NCBI GenBank assembly: GCA_963776505.1
Contig: CAVZNH010000085.1
Coordinates: 1 to 64,000, forward strand
Origin: JAMXLO01 sp963776505
GTDB lineage: Bacteria > Pseudomonadota > Alphaproteobacteria > Acetobacterales > Acetobacteraceae
Direction of reading: 5' to 3'
DNA: 64,000 nt
Part shown: positions 9,083 to 19,246 of the stretch, in pieces
Position numbering within the stretch: the first letter of the stretch is position 1
How the letters are laid out: each line of letters begins with the position of its first letter
The notes under the pieces: generated by a model
The model's input: the letters and a program-made list of their open reading frames with translations, nothing else
Databases searched by the model: none
What the model was told of the DNA's origin: nothing
Translations under genes and position numbers: made by a program

Positions 9083-9204
9083 TGAGCCCCCGACCTCTCC
9101 AAGGATCGGATCAAGCGCGACCCTCACGGCCTCATCAAGGAATACGAGCGAGTCACGTAAGAGACCAGGCGAGAGCAAGTGGCCGAGTTCTCTGGAACCG
9201 CACA
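9083..9204 (+). mobile_element. right-end relic of rve-type IS
   Basis: Reads DLSKDRIKR ... LIKEYERVT then stop near 9160, matching the last residues of the transposase at 18,138 (DLSQEQIKR ... LINEYERAA). It is followed by GTGGCCGAGTTCTCTGGAACCGCACA, which resembles the right inverted repeat ending at 19,246. Only the last 20-25 codons and the terminal repeat survive. The relic truncates the dehydrogenase remnant. Confidence 0.65.
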
Positions 9205-9244
9205 GGCTGGCGGCGCAGCGCGAGAACCTGCGCATGCTGGCGTC

Positions 9245-10260
9245 CTACGGGTTATGCGAACATGTGTTTGTGGCGGAGAACGCCAGCGTCCGGGCCATTG
9301 GCCGCTCGGCCTGCCGCAGTGCGCGTGCCACGTCCTCAGCGAGCGCCGCCGAGAAGCGCCGCGCGACCGCGCTCGGCTCGCGCAGCATCTCCCGCACACG
9401 TTGGCCCGGGAGATGGATGAGCACTGCTCGCTCCCGGGTGCGGGCTACCACGGGGCTCGGTCCGCGGTCGAGCACGCCGACGTGTCCGACGAAGCGCCCT
9501 GGGCCTGCTAGCCGCGCACGTTGCGCCGTTCCGCCGCGGCGCACCGATACGTCGACTGCGCCGCGCACGACGACGAGCAGACCGGCCGGGACGTCATCCG
9601 CCGCGACCACCACCGCTCCGCGTGGGACCTCGACCGGTGTCGCCTCGCCGATCGCCGCCGCGATCTGCTCGTGGTCGCAAAACTCGCGGAAGCACAACAG
9701 TCCCCGGAGATAGTCCGGGGTCGCCAGCGCGGGCGCGGCCGGGACAGCAGCCTCGCGTGGCGCCGTGCCGGCACGAAACGCCACCGTCTCCGCCCAGCTC
9801 GGTGGCGATCGTCTCGTAGCGCGCGCGCAGACGCGCCACTGCGAGCTCGGTGATCCGCGCCATGAGCTCGACCGCGCCGGCGCTGACGTCGAGGCGGAGC
9901 ATTTCGAAACCGGCTCGGTCGAGCACCCATCCGGATGTCGGCACGCGCGCGACCGCGGTCGCGGTGCGCCTGCCACCACCGAGCAGCGAGGTCTCGCCGA
10001 GCAGCTCTCCGGGGCCGAGCTCTGCCAGCGCTCGAGTCTGACCGCCGGTCAGCTCGACCTGGAGCTCGAGGCGTCCGTGCTCGATCACGTGCATCCGGCC
10101 GCTCTGATCGCCCTGGCGGAACAGGCGCTCGCCCGAGGCGATCTCGAACCGCGCCATGAAGCGCTCGAGACGCTCCACGGCGCCAGGGAGCGATCCCGGC
10201 GAACAGCGGGATCTCGGCCAGCGCGATCTGCTCCCCGTTCGCCGGCCCGAGGGCGCTCAG
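9245..10260 (-). CDS. tandem cyclic-nucleotide-binding (Crp/Fnr-like) sensor protein, frameshifted
   Basis: Two consecutive cNMP-binding domains. The first (about 10,240-9,880) reads LAEIPLFAGI, then ERFMARFEIASGERLFRQGD, MHVIEHGRLEL and ELGPGELLGETSLLGGGRRT, the phosphate-binding cassette region. The second (about 9,760-9,300) reads LLCFREFCDHEQIAAA, VPAGLLVVVRGAVDV, AGPGRFVGHVGVLD and HLPGQRVREML. No DNA-binding HTH is visible, so this is probably a regulatory or sensor protein rather than a Crp-like activator. At least two frame changes (near 10,180-10,200 and 9,760-9,800). There is no ATG or GTG near the front; a CTG at 10,258-10,260 overlapping the upstream stop (CTGA) is the best start candidate. 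It is downstream of and coupled to the amidotransferase. Confidence 0.7.
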
Positions 10261-11183
10261 GACGCCAGCTCTCGTGTGTCGACGGCGAGCTTCCCGTCCT
10301 CGGTGGGGGTGAACACGAGCATCGAATACTCGGGGGCCTCGAGCCAGCCTGCGGTGTGCTTGGTGAGCGGCTCGCTCGCGATCACCGCAGACGTCGCTGC
10401 TCCGTCGGCCATGCCGAACCTCCCGTCGTCCCGGCGGCCGAACCGTCCGCCGGCTGCGTACCACAAGGAAGTGAAGTCGTGCTCGCGCTCGCCGGCGAAG
10501 AACGACCCGTCATCGGGATACCACCCGTAGTCGTAGGCATAGCGCGTCGCGAGCATCCACGTGCCGTCGATGAGCACGAGGTTCACCGGCGACTGGGTCG
10601 CGATCTCGCGCCGCTCGCGCAGCTCGCGCAGGATCTCGAGGGTGCGCTCGACGGCGCGCGCGGCCTCCTCGGGACCGATCGGACGGAACGGGTGCTCGAG
10701 CTGGGAGAGCACGAGCGCGTAGACCCACTCGGTGTCGGTGGTGCCCTCGATGAGCCTGGCGAGCTGCGGATCGATGTGCTCGAGCAGGTCGTAGCGCATG
10801 CGGCCGAAGTCGTAGAGGTCGCCGTTCTGGGCGAGCGCGAAGCTCGCGCCCTCGAACAGAAACGGATGGATGTTGTGCGAGCCAACGCGCTCGCGGCTGT
10901 CGTAAAGGACTCCTCGCACGTGCGCCACGAGCGCGCGCGCCCGGACCTTCCCGGCGAGCGCCCGCAGGTTCCGGTCGAAGTTCGGCAGCGCCGGCACGCG
11001 ATAGGTCAACGGCCGTCGCGGGTCGGGCGATCCTGGATCCCACGCCGCAAGCCCGAACCCGCCGAGGTTGAGCAGGGACATCAACTCGGGATCGACTGCC
11101 TGGCGGACCAGCGCGCCGTCTGCCTCATACAGCAGATCCTCGATGAGCACGGGTTCCCCGAGATAGGCGGCGAACCTACACAT
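10257..11183 (-). CDS. class II glutamine amidotransferase (YafJ/EgtC-like)
   Basis: 308 residues, intact. The start is fixed by the N-terminal nucleophile: ATG 11183 followed at once by Cys (MCRFAAYLG), with GAGGAGG about 5-6 bases upstream. Met removal exposes Cys as the Ntn-type glutaminase nucleophile. Other typical motifs are the oxyanion/substrate region LVAHVRGVLYDSRERVGSHN-IHPF (about residues 83-107), FALAQNGDLYDF, and GTTDTEWVYALVL. It lacks an attached synthetase domain, as in YafJ and EgtC (the latter hydrolyses the gamma-glutamyl group in ergothioneine synthesis). The egt genes are absent here, so the substrate is unknown. Its stop overlaps the next gene, which encodes cyclic-nucleotide-binding domains. 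Confidence 0.85.
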   Translation of the reverse strand: MCRFAAYLGEPVLIEDLLYEADGALVRQAVDPELMSLLNLGGFGLAAWDPGSPDPRRPLTYRVPALPNFDRNLRALAGKVRARALVAHVRGVLYDSRERVGSHNIHPFLFEGASFALAQNGDLYDFGRMRYDLLEHIDPQLARLIEGTTDTEWVYALVLSQLEHPFRPIGPEEAARAVERTLEILRELRERREIATQSPVNLVLIDGTWMLATRYAYDYGWYPDDGSFFAGEREHDFTSLWYAAGGRFGRRDDGRFGMADGAATSAVIASEPLTKHTAGWLEAPEYSMLVFTPTEDGKLAVDTRELAS

Positions 11184-11532
11184 GCATGCCTCCTCTTCAA
11201 CGACAGGACGCGCGGGCATGCCACAACCTCCACGTCAGCATCATCGCCACCGTGGCGAGCCACACCGGACCATCGGTCCAGCACGACAGAGCCACCGTGT
11301 GGGAACAAGTCTCGACAACTGCCCACACCATCGCTGGGCCCAAGACTCGGCCCCCCAAAGCCGATCCTGCCCCGCACCGGATAGCCGCCGAGGCCTACGT
11401 CCCCAGCATCGCGGGAATCATCGGGCGCGTGGCGGGTTTGCCGGGGACAACCAGCGGCACGACGGCGCGGGAGTGGTTCCCGCTTCGGTTGCACGATCGC
11501 AGCGGGAGGAAGGTGTGGGGCCCTGCCGGTGG
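11184..11532. other. intergenic, nothing recognised
   Basis: About 350 bp between the amidotransferase start and the thioesterase stop. It holds only the amidotransferase ribosome-binding site at its left edge and presumably that gene's promoter. No clear -10/-35 pair, repeat or coding signal was recognised. Confidence 0.35.
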
Positions 11533-12630
11533 TCATTCCGCCGGCGTGAGTGCCGTGGTGCCCGTCGCGATCGCAATCCGGCGGCCCCGGTAGGTGACTA
11601 CGGCGTTGGCAATGCTCAGCTTGCTGCCCCGATGAGTGATCGATCCGGTGGCGATCAGCTCCTCACCCTCAGCGTGGGCCGGGCGCAAGAAGTTCACCTT
11701 GAGATCAAGGGCGGTAAATCCGGTGCCGGCAGGGGCAATCGACTGCACCGCCGCCCCGCTGGCGCTCTTTGCCAGCAGGGCAATCACACCGCCGAAGACG
11801 GTCCCCAGCTCCTGCAGCAGGTTCGGATGCACGGGCAACGCGAAGACTACCCGCCCGTCGTTAGCCTCTCGCAGCCGGATACCCATTAGCCGGTCGATCG
11901 GAGCCGCTGGTATCTCCCCTGTGAGCTGTGCCGCGAGGATTTCGAGTCCGCTCAGCTGCTGTAAGAGCGCGGTGCCAACCGGGGCGATGTGCGGCACGGG
12001 TTCTCGCAGCCTGGCACCGGCTCCCGGTGGCCGGGCTTCGGGCACCGGTTCGCTGCTGGAACGCAACGGGACGACAGCACGGGGGGCAAACAGAAAGTAT
12101 CGAGAAGTGCTGTGCGCAACCGGGTGCCCTCCCTGGTCGGCCACAAGCCCCTCGGCGAGCGCGTTGCGCTCGTCGGAGTAAATGACGCGGCTGCGCGCGG
12201 TGATCTCTGCACCACTGGGAGGTGGTTCGCCGAGCACCGTAACTGAAAGCTCGGCGGTCGTGCACCCCGCGCCGGCAGCCAGCGTAGAAACGACCGCGTA
12301 GAGATGGGTCATGTCGAGCAGGAAAGCGAAGATCCCCGAGTGCAGCAGCCCCTTCGGACCGCAAAACCAGCCGCTGGCGGGCATCGAGATCGATGCCTCA
12401 CCGTGCTCCAGGGCGACCAGTCTCCGACCACACAAGTAGTGGATCGGCGGCTGCGGCGACCGTCCCGCGTGGATGCGGCGAAGCGCTTCCAATCCGGGCA
12501 CCGCTAACAGCCCGGTATCGAGGAAGCTGGCTTGCGCACGCTTCCCTGGAGTCACCGTGGGCCCGTTCCCCGCGTCCAATGTCGCGTCCCCTCTGCGGGA
12601 CATGCTGCCACAGCCAGCTTGGCGGTTCAA
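11533..12630 (-). CDS. double-hotdog acyl-CoA thioesterase (PaaI-like)
   Basis: 365 residues, intact. Two hotdog domains in tandem. The first (about residues 60-185) contains GPKGLLHSGIFAFLLDMTHLYAV, the hotdog helix with the HxG(I/M)... pattern typical of PaaI-type enzymes. The second (about 215-360) contains NLLQELGTVFGGVIALLAKSA and ALDLKVNFLRPAHAEGEELIATGSI, ending in a strand pattern common to the PaaI family. Likely hydrolyses an acyl- or aryl-CoA thioester in the cytosol; the exact substrate is unknown. Possible internal starts are ATG 12603 and GTG 12555, and the latter sits close to the conserved region. A thiolase fragment 5 kb away suggests a once larger CoA-ester pathway, but linkage is not shown. 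Confidence 0.75.
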   Translation of the reverse strand: MNRQAGCGSMSRRGDATLDAGNGPTVTPGKRAQASFLDTGLLAVPGLEALRRIHAGRSPQPPIHYLCGRRLVALEHGEASISMPASGWFCGPKGLLHSGIFAFLLDMTHLYAVVSTLAAGAGCTTAELSVTVLGEPPPSGAEITARSRVIYSDERNALAEGLVADQGGHPVAHSTSRYFLFAPRAVVPLRSSSEPVPEARPPGAGARLREPVPHIAPVGTALLQQLSGLEILAAQLTGEIPAAPIDRLMGIRLREANDGRVVFALPVHPNLLQELGTVFGGVIALLAKSASGAAVQSIAPAGTGFTALDLKVNFLRPAHAEGEELIATGSITHRGSKLSIANAVVTYRGRRIAIATGTTALTPAE

Positions 12631-12799
12631 TCCCAGGTGATCGGGAGCAGCTCCACCGGCTCGTCGGCTCCCTTCAGCTACACAGCCCCCACCTCACCCA
12701 CCGCGAGAGCCCGGCCCAGCCGTTTCAAGCGTCTCCCGAGAGACGAGGATCTCCCCACCCAGCGCCCGAGCGCCGATCCGCTCGGCGAGTCGACACCGA

Positions 12800-12965
12800 C
12801 CGGGTGAAGATCAAGACCATCAGCAGGAAAGGCAACACGATCGATCCGCGGTTTCCCGGGGAACCCGACTTCGGTGGCAATATTCAGGCGGCCGGGATCC
12901 CGCTGTGGGTCCTTCCCGGAAATGTCCACGACGTGCCCGCCGTCGCCGCACGGTACGACAGGTCA
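12800..12965 (+). pseudogene. IS5-type transposase relic
   Basis: Encodes VKIKTISRKGNT ... FGGNIQAAGIPLWVLPGNVHDVPAVAAR, resembling the central part of IS5-family transposases (GKHKRHGLNVQT ... LLWAAAPQPGATVDVTAAR in the copy at 5647). Only about 50 codons remain, bounded by non-coding sequence. The rest of 12,631-13,188 shows nothing recognisable. Confidence 0.45.
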
Positions 12966-13188
12966 CAACCGCAGCGGCGCCGGGATCTGAGCAACTTGAC
13001 AACTAAACAGCATGCATCAAACCATGGTTGTGGTGTGGCAGGACAGCCTGATCACGAACGAAGGCACATGAGCACCATCCGTACATCCTCAATGGACCGG
13101 TGAGTCTGGCAGAGCGGGGGTTCTGCCGACGCGGTCGCGCCCTCGCAATCGGCCGATGCAGATGAATCGGCAGACGAAAGGGGCCGCC

Positions 13189-14525
13189 ATGCGGAAGGCA
13201 GGTTTGACCGTCGCACGAGTGTCTTGCGGCGTGCTCGCCGCAGGTATGCTCGGGGCGGCAATGCTCGCCGCGTCCGCGGCTGGGTCGACGTCCGCTAGCA
13301 CCTGCACCTGGTCAGGCAAGTGCTTCGCGGTGACCGTGTCGCCTACGAACCCTGCGGCGGGCGCGAGCACCTCTTTCGCATTCGCCATCAAGAACGAGGC
13401 ATCGACCCAGCAGCTCGGCTCGGTGCAGATCTCCGCGCCGAGTGGTTTCGTGATCACCGGCGCCTCCGGCTCGGCCAGCTTCACGTCGAGTTCCGCGCTC
13501 TTCCTCAATCTGTCCCTGGCCCCGTCGGCTAACGACCACCTTGACCGTGAGCGCAGTCGCGCCGTGCGGCGGTGGGACTTACCAGTGGGGGATCGAGGCC
13601 AAGCAGTCAAACAATTTCAACGGTCCCCCTGGCAACGACTTCCAGCTCGATCCCGCGAGCACTGGAAACCTCTCGGGCATGCTGACGGGATCCTGCTCGC
13701 TCGCGTTCACGAGCGACGGGCAGCCGACCGGCACCGCCGCCGACGCGGTGATCACCTCTGGCTTCGGCTCCCAGGGCGGTCCGGTCAAGGTCGAGGTCCT
13801 GGACGGATCCGGCCAGCTGGCCACGAGCTCGACCGCAGCCGTGAGCGTCGCCATCGGGTCGAACCCCGGTTCTGGATCGCTGTCGGGAACGGCCACAGCT
13901 CGACGCGAGCGGGGGCGTCGCCTCGTTCTCCGACCTGTCGATCAACCGGCCCGGCATCGGATACACCCTCACCGCGACGAGCCCGGGGATTACCTCGGCG
14001 ACCTCGGCCGATCTTCACGATCTGGGGATCGCTCCAGCACTGCTCCACCACACCGTGCTCGGCATCATCGTCGACGGCAACAACGTCCGGGACGGTCACG
14101 ACCTCTTCTGTTACCTCGACCGAGCTCCTCGGGTCCGGGATCGGCGGCGTGCAGCTACAGCTGCGGCGGGACCTACCAGCCGGTGTCGGACCCGCTCAGC
14201 TTCGACGTCTTCAGTCGCCTCTGGTATCGCTCAGTCGAGCGCCCAGTTCGCCGTCTCGCTCGAGATCAGCAAGTCCACCGTCAAGTCCTCGGGTCATCCT
14301 GGCGCCGCGAGCTGGCAGATCTGCTACGCCTCCACGGCACCGTTCACGGCGGTCCCTGGTACCTCCGGAACCGCGATGATCGGCGGTGTCAGCTATCACA
14401 CGGGGCTGCTGCCCGACTGCTCGAAATCCCAGGGGTCGCCCTGCGTGGAGTCGCGCCACAAGGACAACGCCGGCGACGTCGTCGTCACGTTCCTCGCGTC
14501 CGGTGATCCCGTCGGCTGGGCGTGA
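13189..14525 (+). CDS. exported Ig-like domain protein, frameshifted
   Basis: Starts at ATG 13189 (AAAGGGG upstream) with a clear Sec signal peptide: MRKAGLTVARV, a hydrophobic core (SCGVLAAGMLGAAMLAAS) and an Ala-rich cleavage region near AAGSTSAS. The mature part is Ser/Thr/Gly-rich with Ig-like strands (CFAVTVSPTNPAAGASTSF; SVQISAPSGFVITGASG; LTVSAVAPCGGGTYQWGIEA), and a C-terminal stretch WQICYASTAPFTAVPG ... LLPDCSKSQGSPC with paired Cys. At least three frame changes (near 13,535, 13,900 and 14,150-14,220) break it. Similar proteins are actinobacterial surface or secreted proteins of unknown role. The stop is only 6-10 bases before the cyclase gene start, so they may be co-transcribed. 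Confidence 0.65.
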
Positions 14526-14531
14526 GCTCTC

Positions 14532-17500
14532 TTGGTGCTGCGCTGTCCCGACTGCGGCGAGGAGAATCCGGAAAGGTTCCGTCTTTGCGGCTACTGCGGC
14601 GCGCGGTTGTCGCGGCCGGTCGCCGCAGAAGAGGTGCGCAAGACCGTTACCGTGGTCTTTTGCGACCTGAAAGGCTCCACGAGCCTGGGTGAGAAACTCG
14701 ACAGCGAGTCGCTGCAGGGAGGTTCTCAGCGTCTACTTCTCGGTCATGAGGCGGGTGCTCGAGCGGCATGGGGGCACGGTCGAGAAGTACATCGGTGACG
14801 CCATCATGGCCGTGTTCGGCCTGCCGAGGCTGCACGAGGACGACGCTCTGCGCGCAGTGACAGCCGCATTCGACATGGGGACGGCGCTGAAGGAGCTGAA
14901 TCTCCGGCTTCAGGCCACCTGGGGAGTGAGCCTGGAGAACCGAACCGGTGTCAACACCGGCGAGGTCGTCGCGGGCGACCCGACGACGGGACAGCGCCTT
15001 GCCACCGGGGACACCGTCAACGTGGCCGCCCGGCTGGAGCAGGCGGCGCCCGGCGGCGAGGTGCTCATCGGGGAGACCACCTTGCGCTTGGTGAAGGACG
15101 CCGTGACCGTCGAGCCGATGGAAGCGCTCGAACTGAAGGGCAAGTCCACGAGGGTTCGTGCCTACCGGTTGATCGGCGTGAGCCGCGGCGAGGCGATCAG
15201 GCGTCGGGTGGATCTTCCTGTCGTCGGCCGGGAGGAGGAGTTCGGGGGCCTGCTCGATGCGTTCGAGCGCGCGCTGGAGGTTCGCGCTGCGAGGTAGTGA
15301 CCGTGCTCGGTCAGGCGGGCGTAGGCAAGTCACGGCTGATCGAGGAGTTCGTCCGCCACGTGGGCGAGCGCGCGCAGGTGCTGAGGGGCAGGTGCTTGTC
15401 CTACGGGGAGGGCATCACCTTCTGGCCCATCGCTGAAGCACTCCGCCAGGCGGCCGGGATCCTCCCCGATGATCACGGAGGAGGAGGCGCGGGCCAAGCT
15501 GTGGTCGCTCGTCGGTGCGGGGCGCGAGGACGCCGCGCTGCGGATCTGGTCGCTCATGGGATTCGGCTCGGGCGGCTACGGCAAAGACGAGTTGCTGTGG
15601 AGCGTGCGAGCTGTCCTCGATACGATCGCCCGCCGCCGGCCGCTCGTCGTGATCTTCGATGAAATCCACTGGGCCGAGCAGATCTTCCTCGACGTCATCG
15701 AGCACGTCGCCGACACCTCAGACGGCGTTCCCCTGCTCATCCTGTGTGCCGCCCGCCACGAACTGCTTGAGGAACGCCCCGGTTTCCTCGCTGGCCGCCA
15801 CAGTGCATACAGGATCGAGTTGCAAGAGCTTTCGCGCCCCGACACGGCGCGGGTCCTAGGGAACCTCATCGGCAATCTGCAGCTGCCTGCGAGCCTCGAG
15901 GACCGGATCCTGTCCGTCGCCGACGGCAACCCGCTCTTCGCCGAGCAGATGATCTCCATGCTGATCGACTCCGGGGTGATCCGTGAGCAGGACGGCGGAT
16001 GGGAGTTCGCCGGCGGTTACGACGATGTGATGGTGCCGCCGAACGTCTCGTCCCTCCTTGCGTCACGGCTCGACCGTTTGATCCCGCTGGAGCGGGGCAT
16101 AGCCGAGCGGGCAGCGGTGATCGGCTTGGAGTTCCAGCCCGCCGCCGTCGCGGCTCTCGCTCCGGATGGGCAGGCAGAGGCCGACCTCATGCCGCCGCTG
16201 TCGGCACTGTGCGCCAAGCGCCTCATCATGGCTACCGGCGCCGGTCTTAGTGGTGAGGGCTACCAGTTCAGCCACATTCTCGTGCGCGATGCCGCCTACG
16301 ATCGTCTGCTCAAGCGGACCCGGGCTCGCCTGCACGAGCGCCTAGCCGACTGGCTCCTCGAAGCCTCCGGCACGCGAGCGGCGGAACTCGAGGAGATCAC
16401 CGGGTACCACCTGGAGCAGTCGTTCCGGTACCGGGCCGAGCTCGGACCGGTCGACGCGCAGACCCGCTCTCTGGGCGAACGTGCCGCCCGGCACCTCGGC
16501 GTCGCCGGCTCGAGGGCGGTCGACCGTGGTGACATGCCCGGCGCCGCGAGCCTGCTCAAACGAGCCGCCGACCTTCTCGACGAGGGGCACCCGGACCGGC
16601 CACGCCTGTTGCTCGAGGCCGGAGAAGCCCTCACCGATATCGGCGAGCTGGCCGCCGCCGAGGCGGCACTCGACGCGGCGCGCAACGGCGCGGCGCTGCT
16701 CGGGAACGACGTGATCGGAAGATCGGCCGAACTCGCCGCACTGCACCTGCGCTACACCACCGACGCCACAAGCGTGCAGGATGGCGTGGTGGCGCGCGTG
16801 CGGGAGCTCATTCCCGTGCTCGAGGAGGCCGCTGACCACCAGGGCCTCGCCCGGGCGTGGCGGCTGCTGACCTACGCGCATTGGACGGCAACCCGGTGGG
16901 GCACCGCAGCCGAGGCGGCCGAGCAGACCATCCGCCACGCGGAGCAGGCGGGCGATGAGCTGATGGCGAGGCGGTTCGTCGGCGGGCTGGCGCTTTCGGT
17001 ACTGTACGGACCGACTCCCGCCGGTGAAGCGATCACCTACTGCGAGTGGGTGCTTTCACAAGCGGCCGAGGACCGGAAGGCCTCGGCGAGGATCGAGGTG
17101 GCGCTGGCGCATCTTGAGGCGATGCGGGGCAACTTCGAGGTGGCCCGCGTCCGCTACCGGCGGAGCCGGGCGCTGCTCGAGGAGTTCGGCTGGCGGTTCT
17201 TTGCCGCTCTCACCTCCCTCGACTCGGCTCCAATCGAGATACTTGTCGGCGATCTTGAGGCGGCGGAACGCGAGCTCTGCAAGGATTACCAGACGCTTGA
17301 GCAGATGGGGGAGCGAAACTATATCTCGACCACCGCGGGGATGCTGGCAGACGTTCTGTACCGCCAGGGTCGCTACCAGGAGTCGGCCGAACTCGCCGGG
17401 GTCTGCCGGGAACTCGCCTCTCCGGACGACGTGGCTTCGCAGTTCCTCTGGCGCTGCGTGCAGGCGAAACTGCTCGCCCGCGACGGCCAGCACGAGCGAG

Positions 17501-17799
17501 CGGACGCGATCCTCACCGAGGCGCTCGAACTGATCGGCGGTTCGGACTGGGTGGATTGGCAGGGCAACGGGTTCATGGATCTCGCCGAGGTCTGCCGGCT
17601 CCGCGGCCGTGTCGCCGACGCCGTCGAGGCACTGGCGCAGGCGTCTGCCCGCTTTGCCGCGAAGGGCAACATCGTCTCGGCCCGACGGGCGGACGAGCTC
17701 GCCGACGACCTACGGGCGACCCTGGCAGGCGCCACGCAGGACCAGGCGCCACCGGCCGCTAAAGCCGGAACCAAACTCGGCTGCTCAGAGGACGTGTAA
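14532..17799 (+). CDS. zinc-ribbon / class III cyclase / AAA ATPase / TPR regulator, frameshifted
   Basis: Reconstructed length about 1,085 residues; the start is TTG 14532 or GTG 14535. N-terminal zinc ribbon CPDCGEENPERFRLCGYCG, then a class III adenylyl/guanylyl cyclase domain: metal Asp in VVFCDLKGSTSLG, second Asp in VEKYIGDAIMAVFG, and the transition-state residues in GDTVNVAARLEQA. So the catalytic set is complete and it is probably active. Next a P-loop ATPase: Walker A GQAGVGKSR near 15,315 and Walker B PLVVIFDEIHWAE near 15,650. From about 16,500 to the end are helical TPR-like repeats. Frame changes near 14,710, 15,290 and 15,465. It resembles multidomain signal proteins common in actinobacteria; the ATPase/TPR part likely senses a ligand or partner. 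No LuxR HTH is seen at the C-terminus. Confidence 0.82.
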
Positions 17800-17906
17800 G
17801 CACTCGGGGAGCCGGATCGCCTCCGGCTTCGCCATGGAGATACTCGAGGGGAGCCGCCGTCAGGCCGCAGGTGAGCGGGCCCCGGTGTTCGTACGCCGCG
17901 GACGCA

Positions 17907-18059
17907 GGCACTCATGACCACGGCGGCGGCGCCGTCTGAGAGCTGCGAGGCGTTGCCAGCAGTGATCGTGCAGGTGGGACCGTACGCCGGTTCAAGCTGG
18001 GCAAGTGACTCGGCAGTGGTCTCGGGACGGATGCCCTCGTCCTGGTCGATGAGCGCGGC
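17907..18059 (-). pseudogene. thiolase fragment cut by IS
   Basis: Encodes DEGIRPETTAESLAQLEPAY and TITAGNASQLSDGAAAVVMS, a hallmark stretch of acetyl-CoA acetyltransferases/thiolases (middle of the protein, before the catalytic His). Similarity stops at 18,059, precisely at the left inverted repeat of the IS at 18,060. The N-terminal half of the thiolase is not found on the other side of the IS (after 19,246). Downstream of 17,907 the frame is lost. It is a relic, not a functional gene. Confidence 0.75.
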
Positions 18060-19246
18060 TGTGGGGTGCCAGAAGTCTGCCTGGCCTGTGAGCTGCGCCG
18101 ATGAACCAGGGCAGCCCTTAGGGCATGATGTTCGGCCGTGTCTATCCGTCTGCTCTACCTGATCTTCGTCGGCTCTGCGGCTGGCTGGTCCTGCTCGGTC
18201 GCTCAACGGCGTCCAAGGACGCCGAGCTGCTGGTGCTACGGCACGAGGTCGCGGTGCTGCGCCGCACCCATCCCCGGCCGCGGCTGGACTGGGCCGACCG
18301 CGCGGTCCTCGCCGCGCTGACCCGGGTCCTGCCGAGATGGCTGCGGGCGCACCGGCTGGTCACCCCATGCACCGTCCTGCGGTGGCACCGCCGCCTGGTC
18401 ACCAGGAAGTGGACCTACCCGAACCGGACAGGCCTGCCGCCAGTAAGCGCCGAGATCGCTGTACTGATCGAAAGGCTCGCCACCGAGAACGCCTCGTGGG
18501 GATATCAGCGGATCCAAGGTGAGCTTCTCAAGCTCGGCTACCGGGTCGGCGCATCCACGATCCGCCGGGTGCTCAAGGCGCGGAAGATCCCTCCGGCGCC
18601 GAAGCGCCGTACCGATACGACCTGGCGCCAGTTCCTGCGCGCGCAGGCTTCGACGATGCTTGCCGTCGACTTCTTCCACGTGGACTGCGCGGTGAGCCTC
18701 CAGCGTTTGTACTGCTTCTTCGTCATCGAAGCCGGCAGCCGCTACGTCCGCATCCTGGGGATCACCGCGAACCCAGACGGGCCGTGGACCACGCAGCAGA
18801 TCCGGAATCTTCTGATGGATCTCGGTGATCGCGCCGCGAGCTTCCGGTTCCTGGTTCGCGACCGGGCCGGGCAGTTCACCGACGCCTTCGACGCGGTCCT
18901 GGCCGATGCCGGTATCGAGGCCGTCAAGATCCCGCCCCGAAGCCCTTGCGCGAATGCCTATGCGGAGAGATTCGTGCTCACGGTCCGAACCGAAGTCACC
19001 GACCGGATGCTGATCTTCGGCGAACGCCATCTGCGCAGCGTCCTTGCCCAGTACGCGCGCCACTACAACGGGCGACGCCCCCATCGCAGCCGCCAGCTCC
19101 ACCCACCCTGGCCCGATCACTCCGTGGCGGATCTCTCCCAGGAGCAAATCAAGCGCCAGCCCATCCTCGGCGGCCTCATCAACGAATACGAGCGAGCCGC
19201 GTAGAAGCCCAGTTCAAGACCAGTGGCCCAGTTCTGGAGCCCCACA
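18060..19246 (+). mobile_element. rve-type IS (IS481/IS3-like), second copy
   Basis: 1,187 bp. Imperfect inverted repeats TGTGGGGTGCCAGAAGT at 18,060 and, at the right end, the complement of TGTGGGGCTCCAGAACT ending at 19,246. It carries one transposase gene. No target duplication was seen. It truncates a thiolase gene. Related elements or relics are at 4517, 9083 and about 20,000. Confidence 0.8.
18138..19204 (+). CDS. rve-type transposase (one frameshift near the start)
   Basis: About 355 residues. GTG 18138 gives VSIRLLYLIFV; one base is out near 18,170, after which the frame continues RLCGWLVLLGRSTASKDAEL. HTH-like segment around ENASWGYQRIQGELLKLGYRVG. DDE core: first Asp in MLAVDFFHVDC, second in RFLVRDRAGQFT, Glu in SPCANAYAERFVLTVR. 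It ends INEYERAA, TAG 19204. It is the most complete copy of this transposase in the window and could be active if the frame break is a read error. It may also act in trans on the broken copy at 4595. Confidence 0.88.
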
